Origin: Gonocerus acuteangulatus
Taxonomy: Eukaryota > Arthropoda > Insecta > Hemiptera > Coreidae
Direction: 5' to 3'
Assembly (NCBI GenBank): GCA_946811695.1
Contig: OX328123.1
Coordinates: 148,299,975 to 148,363,974 of the forward strand
DNA length: 64,000 bases
Shown here piece after piece: positions 1 through 11,131 of the stretch (position 1 is the stretch's first letter; every line of letters starts with the position of its first letter). The notes beneath the pieces were generated by a model that saw only the letters and a list, made by a program, of their open reading frames with translations, did no database searches and was not told where the DNA came from. Both the position numbers and the translations under genes were made by a program.

Positions 1-668
1 CCATAGCGATTATTCCATCTACTTCTTTGGCAGTTTTATTATTAATGCTCATCAACTGATGTAAATGTACTGCTTCATCAACCCATTTAAGATATTTACC
101 TGAAATGTGTATGCTACCTCTTGTTGCTTTTGTAAGAAGTACAGTTTTTCCTCACTTATGGTCAGCCCACCTATTTTACTACCGCAATCTAATTTTGTTA
201 TCATTGACTGTAATTCTTCTACTGATGTCGCGAAAATTACCACATCGTCTGCAAACCGAAGGTGAGTTAGCCTAGAATTATTAACGAGTATACCATACTT
301 CTTATCCCTCCATTTAAACAACTTGAAAATTTCTTCGAGTACACAATTAAATAGAGAGGGTGAGAGTGGGTCACCTTGCTTTACTCCACGATTCATCACA
401 TTAACATGATAGGGCCAGGAATTTCTCTAGCAACTGTTGCTTTCCAATTCGAATCAATTTATTTTATTATAGTGATATTTTTCCCGTCTATTTCCTATTT
501 TTTTAGGGATTCATAAAGGAACTGATTATCAACACTCTAAAAAGCTTTTTTTAAGTCTATAAATGCCATATAAATCCTGAGTTGGTATTCTGTTGATTTT
601 CAATGATTTGGTTGAGAGTGTGAATGTGGTCTATCGTAGAGAATCCTGAGGGAAAACATTCTTGTTAA
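1..668 (-). pseudogene. RTE-type LINE reverse transcriptase, broken fragment
   Basis: Minus-strand relic of a non-LTR retrotransposon reverse transcriptase, which would copy element RNA into DNA at its target. Seen: an open stretch (399 down to 52) with RGVKQGDPLSPSLFN followed by HLRFADDVVIFA, the RT core around the catalytic FADD box. Upstream on the same strand (about 660-400), in shifted frames, are GFSTIDHIHTLNQII and then AFIDLKKAF, the preceding RT blocks. Their order and wording match RTE/BovB-type enzymes. Stops and frameshifts separate the blocks, so it is dead. The 3' part runs off the left window edge, and the upstream part is cut by the piggyBac-like element at 669. Assignment to the RT superfamily is firm; the clade is inferred from motif wording. 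Confidence 0.85.
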
Positions 669-1377
669 CCCTGGCATCACAACTTGGGGTCACCCGTGAC
701 CCCTGAGTTCTGAAAATATTATGTAATATTTTTATTTATCGAATGTAGTAGAAAAACAGAGCGTTTGGAGACATTTTGGATAGTGAAGACAGAGAAATTG
801 GCGAAGTATGTGATACAAGTGAAAAAGAGGATGTCCATATATACGATGTGGTGTTTTTGATCGTAAAAAAGACAGGAAAGCTGTAACACATTGTGCAAAG
901 TGTAGTAAGAGTCTGTCTACTGAACACAAGCAAATTGTATCAGAAAAATGTATAAATGAATAACCATATTTTTTATTTATTGATCATTATAATGCGCATA
1001 CATTCAAGTCACTATATTTTTTCCCCTTTTAAACCAATTTTACATATCATAGTATTTTTTTCATTCTAGCAGTCATGAAGACAGAATATTATAGGAGAAA
1101 ATGTTATATTTAATGTTGATATTCAGAGAACAATTATTCAAATAACATTATGTCTAAATTTGTGGTATTTTGATGTTTGATTTCCCAGTCCCCCATTTTA
1201 GACTTAAATAAGATTGCTTGGTTATAAATTGTTAAATTATACGTGGTAGACATCTTACAATACCATTTCATGAACCTAACACCAAATTTGTAAAAGAATT
1301 ACAAAAAACTAGATGGGGTCATACATGACGCCATGTTGTGAGATTTGTAACAGCTTTATCATGTTGTGATTCCAGGG
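669..1377 (+). mobile_element. piggyBac-like element, internally deleted, flanked by TTAA
   Basis: A 709-bp element bounded by TTAA at 665-668 and 1378-1381, the hallmark piggyBac target duplication. The ends are inverted: CCCTGGCATCACAAC on the left, and GTTGTGATTCCAGGG on the right (reverse complement CCCTGGAATCACAAC, one mismatch). Just inside the left end is a palindromic GGGGTCACCCGTGACCCC, with a related GGGGTCATACATGACGCC near the right end. It interrupts the RTE relic, so it is younger than that LINE. Only the 3' end of a transposase frame is recognisable inside. Confidence 0.82.
832..963 (+). pseudogene. piggyBac transposase C-terminal zinc-binding tail, remnant
   Basis: A 43-codon frame ending in TAA inside the TTAA-flanked element. 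It reads CPYIRCGVFDRKKDRK, then CAKCSKSLSTEHKQIV and a final Cys. The spaced Cys/His pattern (CxxxxC, CxxC, H, C) matches the Cys-rich C-terminal domain of piggyBac transposases, which binds the terminal DNA. No catalytic Asp-containing core is present, so the element could not transpose itself. Upstream in-frame sequence has stops. Family assignment rests on both this domain and the TTAA ends. Confidence 0.7.
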
Positions 1378-1429
1378 TTAAGGAGGTATACCAGCGTACA
1401 ACCAATTTATAAATTTTAAATTTTGTATC

Positions 1430-1995
1430 CACGACGCATAAATGATCTGATCCGATGCCTCCTTAATCTGGCCAAATGTCTATACGATCAAATGCCTGCT
1501 TAATTTGACCAAAAGTGTATATTATTAGAACCAATGCTAACATGATGAAATCATATGCCTGCATGATTAGATCCAATCCCAACATGATTAGATCCTATGT
1601 CTTTAAGATTGGATCCTACGCCTACATGATTAGATCCAATGCCTAAATGATTAGAGCTCATGCCTACATGACCTACGCCTACACTATTAGATCCAATTCC
1701 TACATGATTAGGTCCTGTACAGACCTTATTCTTATACATTTAGATCCAATGCCTGCAATATAGGCTCCGATTCCTGCAAGATTAGATCCAAGGCCTACAT
1801 GATTATACCCGATGACTACTTAATTTGACCTAATGCCAGCACGATTAGATCCTATGTCTACATGATTAGATTCGATGGCTACGTAACTATATCCAGTGCT
1901 TACGCGATTAGATCTAATGCCTAAATGATTAGTTGTTATGCCTCCATCAAAACATCAATGCCTACATAATTAGATCCGATCCCTACATGGTTACT
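1430..1995. repeat. Degenerate tandem array of a ~20-24 bp unit
   Basis: Repeated variants of 'gatccaatgcctacatgatta' in one orientation, roughly 20-24 bp apart, about 25 copies, with many substitutions and length changes. On the minus strand it gives short Gly/Asn/His-rich translations (VGIGSNHVG type) that simply reflect the repeat. An old, diverged minisatellite with no sign of coding use. Confidence 0.85.
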
Positions 1996-2890
1996 AATTT
2001 TTAATGGGAATTCAGTATGAGAAGAAAGAATTATATAGAGAAGAATTATTATAGAGAAATTATGGCGTCATCGGTCATGAATACAACCTCAATAATTACA
2101 AGAAAAAGGTTTTATGATGCATATACAGATTTGAGAGGCTGACACGCCTTAAATCAATAAAAAAAAAAAAAAAAATGTTTGGGAATATAACAAATTATTT
2201 TTAACTTTTTAGTAATTTTCAAATTGTTGGTATTTGTAATAATTGAACAAGATATGAGTTGTAAAAGTTAATTTGTCGAATGAGTTTGAGATATTGCAAC
2301 TGACACTAGCTACAAATCGTAGCATTCACCCTTTCCATCGATATCCATCCCTCATTCATAAAGCGGAGGACCTCTGCCAACTTTTTGACGCATATGCTTC
2401 GAATAATAAACATAATTCATGTCCTGTTTGTCACATAATCCATGGAAAATACGTGTCCCGAGGTGGGTAGTCCGTCCATATTCGGAGTTGTGATGGATGA
2501 ATAGCTTCCTACTGGCTCGGGAACGATGGATTTGGACTGACTATTGGATGGGGTGTTTTATGTCGCATGAGTCCCGCTTCAGCTTCAATCCTATTACATC
2601 CCCCGCGCGCGTGAGGGGGAAACTGAGGCGTCGAGGGAAATTGGCCAATTTTCCCACCAAATATGTATTGAAACCTCCAAACATCTTTTATAAATTCTCC
2701 GTTAGTCCTTGCATTTATATTAATTTCTTTTCTAGCTTAAGTGTTCTAACTAAAACTGTAGTGTGTCAACTGTCCTGGCTGACATACAAGAATCGCAGGC
2801 TTCCAAAATATTTACATAACATATTAATTTTCCTCGTTAGAAGATTTCGACTGAAATATGTTTCCAAAATTTCCAAACATCGCTATGATT

Positions 2891-2896
<6 letters not shown>
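1996..2896. other. No recognisable gene
   Basis: Contains a poly(A) run at about 2158-2175, which may mark the 3' end of an unidentified retroposed insert, and a 65-codon plus-strand frame (2273-2470) that I do not recognise. A GC-richer patch at 2600-2640 precedes the (TA)n tract. Nothing here supports a function. Confidence 0.5.

Positions 2897-2968
<72 letters not shown>
2897..2968. repeat. (TA)n microsatellite
   Basis: About 36 uninterrupted TA dinucleotides followed by a short (GT)n. Confidence 0.98.
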
Positions 2969-2970
<2 letters not shown>

Positions 2971-3089
2971 GTGTGTAAGGACGTTTTGATCTATACTCTA
3001 ATATCTATTCTAATATTATAGATCAAATAGATTATTTATCTATAAAGGGAAAGACATAAATGCAACAATTTTTTCGAGAAAATTTTGCC

Positions 3090-3240
3090 CATAAAACAGA
3101 GCTGCAGTAGGCGATTTCTGCTGGTTAAGGAACTTGACATTTAAATTAAAGAAATTAGTTATGTACAAATTTTATGAAAAACGGATCGTTGAGTCCAACA
3201 GAGAGCGAATAGACACACACATATATATACAAAATTGTGG
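3090..3240 (+). repeat. Family X dispersed repeat, fragment
   Basis: Contains 'ctggttaaggaacttgacat' and, further on, 'aaattttatgaaaaacggat', the same block seen at 9480-9580, 23110-23200 and 41080-41105. No coding capacity was seen in any copy. It lies immediately before a family Y fragment, an association repeated elsewhere. Confidence 0.65.
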
Positions 3241-3254
3241 CTGCCTTATTGTCG

Positions 3255-3350
3255 AAATCCATGGGTTCTGAAACGTGAAATGTGAAATCAAGAAGTCATC
3301 CTTTTAAGCGAGTTTCCTCCCTGTGGAGGGAGGGAGCAAAAGCTCTCAAA
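3255..3350 (+). repeat. Family Y dispersed repeat, fragment
   Basis: Carries 'ggttctgaaacgtgaaat' and the palindromic Y core (aagcgagtttcctccct...gaggga). Related copies are at 10310-10440, 19258-19290, 45421-45465 and 51080-51130. Confidence 0.6.
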
Positions 3351-3899
3351 GTGAAGCCTACTATTATCCTGTGACAGTACTGAACTGACGGGGAGCATCG
3401 AACTCAAAACGCCACATTCAGTCAGACCGCTCTCACGGGTTCGGCCCACTGACCCGGTTAATAGTCAGATCGACACGGCTAATGTCTCTATTGTACCCTC
3501 CAACTTCTGGGTGATCCTACGTGATGCACAGGCTTTTGGGGTGCTAGGAAAACCCCTGTCTTAGTCTGATGGGTAATGTACCTGTCAGGGGCCGTTAACT
3601 TCTGAAAAATTGAAATTGGCTCACATGACATTTGGCTTGAGAAATGTCGACGTTTCTCAACTCTTTTTTCACGAAAATAAAATGATGTCATCAAGATTTT
3701 TTAAGCTGATCGGCATTCCTTGGACATTTTTCTGTTGAAACTCTGTTTCTTTCTCCTCCAAACTAACAAGGAGAGTATACGGTTGGGTGGCCAATATGTT
3801 CAGGTGATTCTGCATCGAAAATAGTCGGTATGTGTCAGGGCGTTTCGTCCAATGGGCCTTAGGAGCTAAAAAATTAAATAAAATAGATTGAAAATGCTT

Positions 3900-5808
3900 T
3901 ATTATACAGGGTGTCCCACATTGAGGTGTCATAATTTTTAGGGTTTATTCTGCACCTCATTTGTAGTTCAGGGACGCAGAAATGAGCATCCTATGTCAAC
4001 ATGTAGCAGAGCTATTCAAACTTTTGTCTACTTTCAAAACTATTGGGTTTTCTTATGAAAAACTGTGTTTTCCGGATTTCTGGTCTATGTATCGTAAATG
4101 ACGACCACATTTTTAGAATCTACGGTAAATTTCCAATAGGAAACACCCGTTGTGGAAATGTTGTCATGTAAATTAGGAGCTACACTAAGAGCCATATAGA
4201 TGTGAACTATTGTTATTAGGGTTTTCTTAACTCATTCAATATTTTCTTAATCAACTATTTGTAGACATAGCGGTTTGCCTCCGCCTCAAAAGTTGCCTTA
4301 TTTAATAAGATTTAAAATGGCACCCTTTTTTTTTAAAACAAAAATTATTTAAGTCTATTTTCTCTGATTTCTAAGTCAAAACCAATACATTTGCTTTAGT
4401 GTGAAGAAGCCATATTACCCACACATTATTTATTTTCAGGCGAATATGATGATGTCCCATCCTTTCGACATTAGGTATAGACACTTTTTGCTCTGATTAA
4501 GGATTAAGGGATATCCTGGAAAGAGTGAAATATGACAGAACAACCTTTTTGGAAATAATCACAATTCGTTAGTTTGCATTTGTATCGACGATATGTTCCT
4601 AATTCCTTCACAAAAGTATTATTAATGCTTTATTTTAACTGATATGTATCTAGAGTCGTTAAAAAAAAGACAATCCAAATGATAATAATGTATAAAAATA
4701 ATTTAAACTCCGTTATCTATCAAAACTATACGTGAAAGGAAAGATCCGGAGCAATAAAAAGTCATGATAGCGGTAATAAAATTTAAAAAAAAAATAATGG
4801 TCATAATTTATTTGCTGCTGAACAGTAAATAATCATATCTATTATCAATATTACTTGAGATTTATCCTTGCAAGAATTATAAACATTGGAGTGACTTAAT
4901 AGCGTTGAGGCATCAAGTTAGAAAATCACATAAATCGTAATGAAGAAGCCCTGGAAAAAGAAATATACATTATAAAGTTGGTGATATACGACGAGGATAC
5001 GTTAGGTGGCCATTACGCAGCCCTATAATCCGAATTAGGCATTCTCTGACGTCAAAAGGGAAACGTAATTGACGCTATGAATCACAATAAAGAGAAAGCC
5101 CGGTTTCATCAAGTCGTAAATAGCGAGGGTTTAATCCCTCAAGTGCGATTACTACTTGGCTGGTTCTGACCCGCGGAAGGAGAAGGGAGATGAAGGGAGA
5201 GGGAGACGAAGGGGGAGAGGGAGAAACATGAATATGTAAGAGGGTAATTAAAGTAGAGTCGGCCCCAAGATAAAGCTAGTTTATACGACAGTCATAACAC
5301 CTTGGAGATAAGGTTTAGGTCTCGAGAGGATCCCTGGCCTGGCTTTGTGTCGCTTCATCCTCTCCAGATAGCAACTTCTACTCTCAATAGGGCAGTACGA
5401 TAGTAAATATTGTCACTTCTCTCAGGAGAACTCTTCATACAATTCTTCATTCTATCAGAAATGATGTTGTAGGATCAAGATTGAGATGATAAGAAGTCAA
5501 CGATAGAATTGAAAAGCTGATGGAAAACGTCTGATGCTCTGAACAATCTGTATTTTGGTCGCTTTAGCGTGCTTTTTACCGGCCTTCTTCGGCAACAGAT
5601 GCCTAGGTGTTAAGAGGAAGACCACAATAACTTTGGATAAGTTTGATCCTAGATAACAAACTTACAACTTATATGTGTTCATCTAAATGTTATCCCGTTC
5701 TTCCTCCGTTTCCTGCTGAAGAAGACTGATAAAGACCATGCCTACAATTTGGAAACATAGATTTTATTAAATCCTCGCTTTTTTTTTTTTTTTTTTTTTT
5801 TTTATCAG
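3900..5808. other. No gene seen; possible transposon end at ~3906 and a non-repetitive island
   Basis: 'tacagggtgtcccacattga' at about 3905 resembles the terminal sequence of many insect DNA transposons, but no partner end was found. 'tttgcatttgtatcgacgat' near 4573 resembles the terminal repeat of the MITE at 34506. About 4870-5480 is mixed-composition DNA with no repeats or long frames, possibly single-copy. Poly(T) at 5780-5803 precedes the tandem array. Confidence 0.45.
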
Positions 5809-6195
5809 AATCCAAACACTTCCTTCACTTCATAGCAAGGATGTACCACTGAATCCAAACACTTCCTTCACTTCATAGCAAGGATGTACCACTGAATCCA
5901 AACACTTCCTTCACTTCATAGCAAGGATGTACCACTGAATCCAAACACTTCCTTCACTTCATAGCAAGGATGTACCACTGAATCCAAACACTTCCTTCAC
6001 TTCATAGCAAGGATGTACCACTGAATCCAAACACTTCCTTCACTTCATAGCAAGGATGTACCACTGAATCCAAACACTTCCTTCACTTCATAGCAAGGAT
6101 GTACCACTGAATCCAAACACTTCCTTCACTTCATAGCAAGGATGTACCACTGAATCCAAACACTTCCTTCACTTCATAGCAAGGATGTACCACTG
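5809..6195. repeat. Tandem array, 9 copies of a 43-bp unit
   Basis: Nine back-to-back copies of a 43-bp unit starting 'aatccaaacacttccttcac' and ending 'gtaccactg'. By eye the copies are identical, so amplification or homogenisation is recent. A poly(T) run lies directly to the left. Confidence 0.97.
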
Positions 6196-7041
6196 AAGAA
6201 GTTCTAACTTCCACTAAATGGAATTTCACGATTCCCTGTCCCCTGTTTGAAACATGCAAACAAACCGGCAAGTCCAAATGATTTTTTTTATAAAAATGGT
6301 TTCACTATGATATTAAAAACCATATTAACACTCGTATGTCCCGCTGTTTTTCTAAACTTTACGACTGTGTTATCAAGTCCAAGCTTAAAACTGTGAATGA
6401 CATGGTGCTTTTAGTGAATCTATATAAAAATAAATTGTATATACTCCGTGAGCCACATGTGGTTCACGAGCGTAGTGAGTCATCCCAGTCTCCCGTTGTG
6501 TGAGTCACATGTGGCTCACATGGGCCAGGGAACGTGTTAAAGAGGCATAAGTTCCTTTATCAAATTTACCTTTGCCGTAAATATGAAATCCACTTTATCC
6601 TTAACCATTCTGCCTCATAAAACTCTGTTTACATAATATCTTTCTGGAAAACATTCAATAATTTTCTAGCAAGTTATCACATCCCTACTCAAATTTCAAA
6701 TACAACTCCCACTTCTCGCTTCTGATCCACTTCACTTTATATTAAAAAAAAGTCCGACTCGCAGGAACTGCAGCATCTTAGCGCGGTTCCGTTCATGTCC
6801 CTAGTGCCATTTGATAAGCTTAGAAAAGAAATAAACTTATTTTTTTTTATATATCTCGTGAAAATTGTCAAAATCCTCTCGAACATCTCGAATAAAAGTG
6901 ATATTAAGGCGTCAGGGACACCGACAGTAGCTAACTTTTACACAGAAGCGGAAATTACAGAATCTGGCTCTCATTCTAAAGCAAAGCTCTATAAATCAAT
7001 GCAAAATATGCCTAATAAAGCCTTTCTAGAGGATACAGAAG
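6196..7041. other. No gene; possible piggyBac-like terminus at ~6440-6540
   Basis: Two palindromic blocks ('gagccacatgtggttcac' and 'gtcacatgtggctcac') occur about 60 bp apart and are followed by 'gggccagggaacgtgttaa', which would read TTAACACGTTCCCTGG from the other side. A TTAA end with subterminal CACATGTG palindromes also appears near 39000. A 91-codon frame at 6795-7070 runs into the hAT MITE and has no recognisable homology. Confidence 0.35.
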
Positions 7042-7294
7042 CATGGGCGTATATGAGGGGGGGGGGTTGAGGGGGCTGCAGCCCCTCCCGAAATTTTGAA
7101 TTGATGATAAAAACTTCTCGTAAAACCCTTAAAAATAAATTAAATAAGATCACTTAGTTCATAAAACATATTTTATTTTACGTGTAATAGCGTTTTAGTT
7201 GCCTAAAACTATTCCAAGCTCTAAATATTTAGTATTCCATACCCTGGAAATGGTCTCAGCCCCCCCCCCAAAATTGTTTTTATATACGCCCATG
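7042..7294. mobile_element. hAT-type MITE with 8-bp target-site duplication
   Basis: A 253-bp element with inverted ends CATGGGCGTATA and TATACGCCCATG, flanked by the 8-bp direct repeat TACAGAAG (7034-7041 and 7295-7302). Inside each end is a G-run or C-run next to 'ctgcagcccc' or 'cagccccccc', a composition common in hAT MITEs. No transposase. The 8-bp duplication fits hAT insertion. Confidence 0.85.
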
Positions 7295-7302
7295 TACAGA
7301 AG

Positions 7303-8425
7303 GATCAAGAAGAAGTACACAAGATTGAGTAGAATACCCTGCCTAATATAGCCTATATAGAATAATATGCCGAATAAAACCTATCTAGTAAATAAACAAG
7401 GACAAATAAAAGTCTTGACGAATAACAAGTCAAGAAAAAAACTTTATTTAACAAAATAAAACAAAGTTTAGTTGCCCAACTACAATAGAATAATATACCT
7501 AATTAAGTCTATGGAGTAGACACAAATGGACCAAAAACAAGTCTTGTGGAATATTGTTTTTTTTTTCTAATTAAATACTTTTTATCAATATTTAGTATAT
7601 AACCTTTGTTGAAAACTATTGATTGCTAATTGATGAATCGGTTTACAACTAAGTAGTCTTTATGAATATTTAGTATATAACCTTATGTTTGGATCTGAGT
7701 TTTTGGGGTGTTCTCCGCCTAGGCTTTGTATTTGTGTCGGCAGATACCTGGGGTATATTTACAGCTCTTGATGATTAACTCTTAGCAGGTAAAGTTCCTG
7801 CGGCCCCCTTGTTTCTACGGGCATTGAACCGCCATATTCGCTCATAGTATCTAACCGTTGTGAAGTTTATTTTTTGGATTTAGGACTTAATATACATATG
7901 TAGACTAAATCATAGCAAGAAGTAATCCTCCGTCGTCGGTTCTTAACTATGTAGACTCGCTAATGTTATTCAATCTTAGATACATCGTATTTAAAATCCA
8001 CAGCAAAAACACGACATTTCATCAGAATCCCCTGCTGAATAAAACTTATATAGAATAATATGCAAAATAAAGCCTATCTAGTGGATAAAAATAGAGGAAA
8101 AAAGCCGTTCGTGGTGGTAGAAAATCTTAAAAGTATTTCGCTCAGAAATCTCCGAAATATTGTCACTAATTTTACGTATCCTGTTTTATAGCCAAATAGA
8201 TTTATATTCTATAATCAATAAGAAACACCTACTAACAATAAAAAACTATGGGTAACAGATGAAAATAGGGAATACCAAGAATAATGCTAAAGAACGAAAT
8301 CAACACCAGTACTGTAATCTAGATATTCATACGGCATCTTCGAATTCTAACAAACAAAACATTGATTCTAATTATACGTATCCTGTTTTATTGACAAATA
8401 CATTTGACTACAATAAGCAATTAAA
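7303..8425. other. AT-rich stretch with degenerate direct repeats
   Basis: Short diverged duplications: 'atagaataatatg..gaataaa' near 7005, 7361 and 8050; 'tttagtatataacctt' near 7591 and 7670; 'acgtatcctgttttat' near 8176 and 8377. They suggest an old, internally repetitive element. A 66-codon frame at 8259-8459 is not recognised. Confidence 0.5.
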
Positions 8426-8533
8426 AACACTAGGGAATATGCCAAAGAACTCGGAGTAGGAGCCTCGACAGTTTCAAGACATTTGAAGGAAATCGACAAA
8501 TCCAAAACTGACATTTCATACGGTACAGCCTGA
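8426..8533 (+). pseudogene. Mariner-type transposase helix-turn-helix, remnant
   Basis: A 35-residue frame ending at TGA: NTREYAKELGVGASTVSRHL followed by KEIDKSKTDI. The segment matches the second helix-turn-helix of mariner-family transposases, which binds the inverted terminal repeats (family pattern: TxxELAxxLxVSxxTVSRHLKxxGK). There is no catalytic domain downstream and no ATG at a plausible start. Other helix-turn-helix families with a similar recognition helix cannot be excluded from so short a piece. Confidence 0.55.
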
Positions 8534-8639
8534 TATATTTTTAACAATGAATTGTTTTTCTTATTTTAATTAATCTGTTTTTTTGTCAAATACATTATCC
8601 AACTTTAAGCAATTAAAAAATAACAAGGAATAAAAACAA

Positions 8640-9580
8640 ACAAAAAGAACCGTTCGAATAAACGAAATCAATTACTTCAAAGTTTAAGCACTTATTCCTC
8701 CGATTGACATAGCCTAATCAAAAATTGTTTCAGAATCTTTTTTGTAGAACATTTAGTAAGCTTTCGCATGGTAACCCTCCGTTCACCAATATTCCTAACC
8801 GCCTTCGAGATATTAGGGAATGTATACGAAGTTCCCAAAACATTTCATGTCTGTTAATAAGATATTTTATTCTAATCCTTCCTTAGCTCCAAACGTAACC
8901 AAAATTTTAACATATTAGTGTTGATAAAATTAAAACATGCAGAAAATGTTTCAACTGAATCCCATAATTTTAAGTATCAAAATCAAAGACAAAAAGAACA
9001 GTTCGAATAAGCGAAATCAATTACTTAAAAGTTTTAAGCACTTATTTCTCCGATTGACATGGCCTAATCAAAACTTTCATTAGAACCTTTTTTGTAGAGC
9101 ATTTAATCAGCTTTCTAATGGTGTTCTTCTGTTTCACAAATTCCGAACCTTTTTCGAGTTAATAAAATAGTTTATTCTAACTCTTCCTTAACTCCAAACG
9201 CAACCAAAATTTCAACATATTAGTTTTAATGAAAGTAGAACATGCAGTTAACTGAATGTTTCAACTGAATCCCATGACCCTAAGTATCCAAACCAAAAAC
9301 GGCATTCAAAAATTATTTTTTCAGTTTTCTCGAAAACGGTTAAAGCTATCGCCTTGAAAATGGTTCCATTCATTTTCCTAGCCCAAGAAGCCTATAAAAA
9401 GAGTACTTACAAGCTTATTAACTCAAAAACGTAAGCGTTACGATTTTTTTTGCGCGAATTTCGCCCCAAACGCCATCTTCCAGTGGGCGGATTTTGCTGG
9501 TTAACGAACTTGACCTTTTAAATTGGACGACAGATTTTTGTACCAAATTTCATCAAAATCGGACAATCAGGGAAGCCAGA
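8640..9580 (+). repeat. Family X dispersed repeat, longest plus-strand copy, internally duplicated
   Basis: The left half occurs twice in tandem: 8645-8990 and 8996-9295 both start near 'gttcgaataa.cgaaatcaattact' and end near 'tttcaactgaatcccat'. It then continues through 'ttctcgaaaacggttaaagc', 'gcgcgaatttcgcc' and 'aacgaacttgacctttt'. The same order, inverted, is found at 19455-20110 and in 22954-24060. No protein-coding frame was seen. I cannot assign it to a superfamily. Confidence 0.75.
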
Positions 9581-10030
9581 AATTGCTCTTCTTTCATCTT
9601 TACCGACTTACCGCTTCCTCGCCCCTCCCCCAGTCAAAACTATAAAACCCCCTGTGTAGTTGATGTCCCTCATACATTCAACCATGGTTACCTAAGTTGT
9701 CATCAAGGTCTTCCTCCCTCCCCCCTAGGCATTCTCTAGTGGTATGTATCTATATATTAATTGTTATATATTGTTTTCACTTATAAAATAGATTTTGTTT
9801 TTCACTACATAAAAAATGGTCGTTGTTTTTACTGTTTAATTTTTTTTTTTTTGTACTGTTTTTACTAACACTCTCTACATGCTGTTTACTTTCCAACTAC
9901 TGTATTTTCATTGGTTTTTAAAAATAAGATTGGTTAAAATTTATTGTATTGATATATATACTCCGCTCATTTCTGCCTGTCTTTTACTTCCTAGTTGTAC
10001 AATTTCGTTACTTATAAGTTGTATATATTT
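9581..10030. other. No gene recognised
   Basis: C-rich then T-rich sequence. Two overlapping short frames (9879-10100 plus, 9941-10168 minus) carry no recognisable domain. Confidence 0.4.
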
Positions 10031-10165
10031 TTTAGCTGAAGAAGGCTGCCATTGTTGCAGTCGAAACGTCCAAAATACAGATTTCTTTTTGAAAGTCTGA
10101 CGTTTTTCTCCTAGCCGAATCCCAACTATACCTGTCTTCGTATCTCTACAGCGGCTAACTATCTC
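10030..10165 (+). mobile_element. Penelope-like element 3' tail (partial)
   Basis: The 'ctgaagaaggctgc...gcagtcgaaacgtc' motif is typical of Penelope-like retroelement pseudo-LTR regions. It is followed by 'tagccgaatcccaac' and 'cggctaactatct', which recur in the same order at 41552-41601. No reverse transcriptase or GIY-YIG endonuclease is present here. It abuts a long (TA)n tract. Confidence 0.5.
10036..10070 (+). ncRNA. Hammerhead-ribozyme-like motif, weak
   Basis: Core CUGAAGA (10036-10042), one extra A, helix II GGCUGC/GCAGUC (10044-10049 with 10057-10062, one G-U), GAA (10063-10065), minimal helix III ACGU, and a GUC cleavage triplet ending at 10070. Helix I has a mismatch at the second pair. 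Hammerheads with tiny helix III are known in Penelope-like elements. The extra base before helix II is non-canonical, so activity is doubtful. Confidence 0.4.
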
Positions 10166-10170
10166 CATCT

Positions 10171-10440
<270 letters not shown>

Positions 10441-10476
10441 GAAAAGCATGAGAAATATTGAAAATTCTGATATATC

Positions 10477-10480
<4 letters not shown>

Positions 10481-10561
<81 letters not shown>
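10481..10561. repeat. (TA)n microsatellite
   Basis: About 40 TA units, abutting the truncated end of the minus-strand Helitron. Confidence 0.98.
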
Positions 10562-10564
<3 letters not shown>

Positions 10565-11128
10565 TCTTGACAGTGGGGCGCTCCGGACCAGTATCAACAA
10601 AGAGATAACTTAGAGATACCCCGTTATCTGTAGGTTACCAGCAATAGAAGTTTAACCATTACCGGTAGAAGTTCGTTGTCAATAATAAATGGACGCTAAA
10701 ATTTAAAAATTTATGTTTCCAATATGTGATTTGGAAACGCCCTTTGGTGAAAAGCCTATGCAAGGGTTCGGGATATTATTACCTCTGATGGAATATCACC
10801 AGGTAAAGCGAAAACTCAATGAGGGAAAAATTCACAGTCCATTTCTAGTAATTCAAGGTTTGCCATCATAGTTGAAATTAACCTCTATTCAAAATAATAC
10901 TATGAAATAGATTCAGGCAAATAACAGCTTTTTTAGAGCAGGCTCTCCTGCTCTAACCAACTAAAACTTCAAACCCCTCTAAAAATACTTAAAAATTTGA
11001 CTTTCAAAAAATCCTTTCTTACCAGTGTTTTCATGCTAAAAGGAGTAACCATGGAAAATTTCAATGTCGAGTGGTTTGGGCTGGGCGATGATAGGTCAGT
11101 GAGTAGTATTTGACAAATATATAGTAGA
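10562..11128 (-). mobile_element. Non-autonomous Helitron-like element, 3' truncated (copy C)
   Basis: Read on the minus strand it starts TCTACTATATATTTGTC (5' TC end, at 11128) and passes through 'gacctatcatcgcccagccc', 'taagtatttttagagggg' and 'ccggagcgcccc', the same order as copies A and B. The expected CTAG 3' end is missing; homology stops at the (TA)n tract at 10561. It is head-to-head with copy A, three bases apart. No Rep/helicase sequence. Confidence 0.7.
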
Positions 11129-11131
11129 TAA

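Noticed and set aside
2497..3021. 174-codon plus-strand frame
   Set aside because: About a quarter of it is (TA)n translated as Tyr-Ile repeats, and the rest has no recognisable domain.
3365..3440. tRNA-like segment on the minus strand ('gagttcgatgctcc' as a B-box)
   Set aside because: No cloverleaf could be completed and no A-box or tail was convincing.
5698..5760. 'ctgctgaagaagactgat' as a third hammerhead-like core
   Set aside because: No pairing helix II and no GAAAC partner at the right distance.
6440..6540. Possible piggyBac-like ends here and at about 16280, 38998, 47255 and 49450
   Set aside because: Each has a TTAA next to a plausible end, but no matching inverted partner was found, so none is called as an element.
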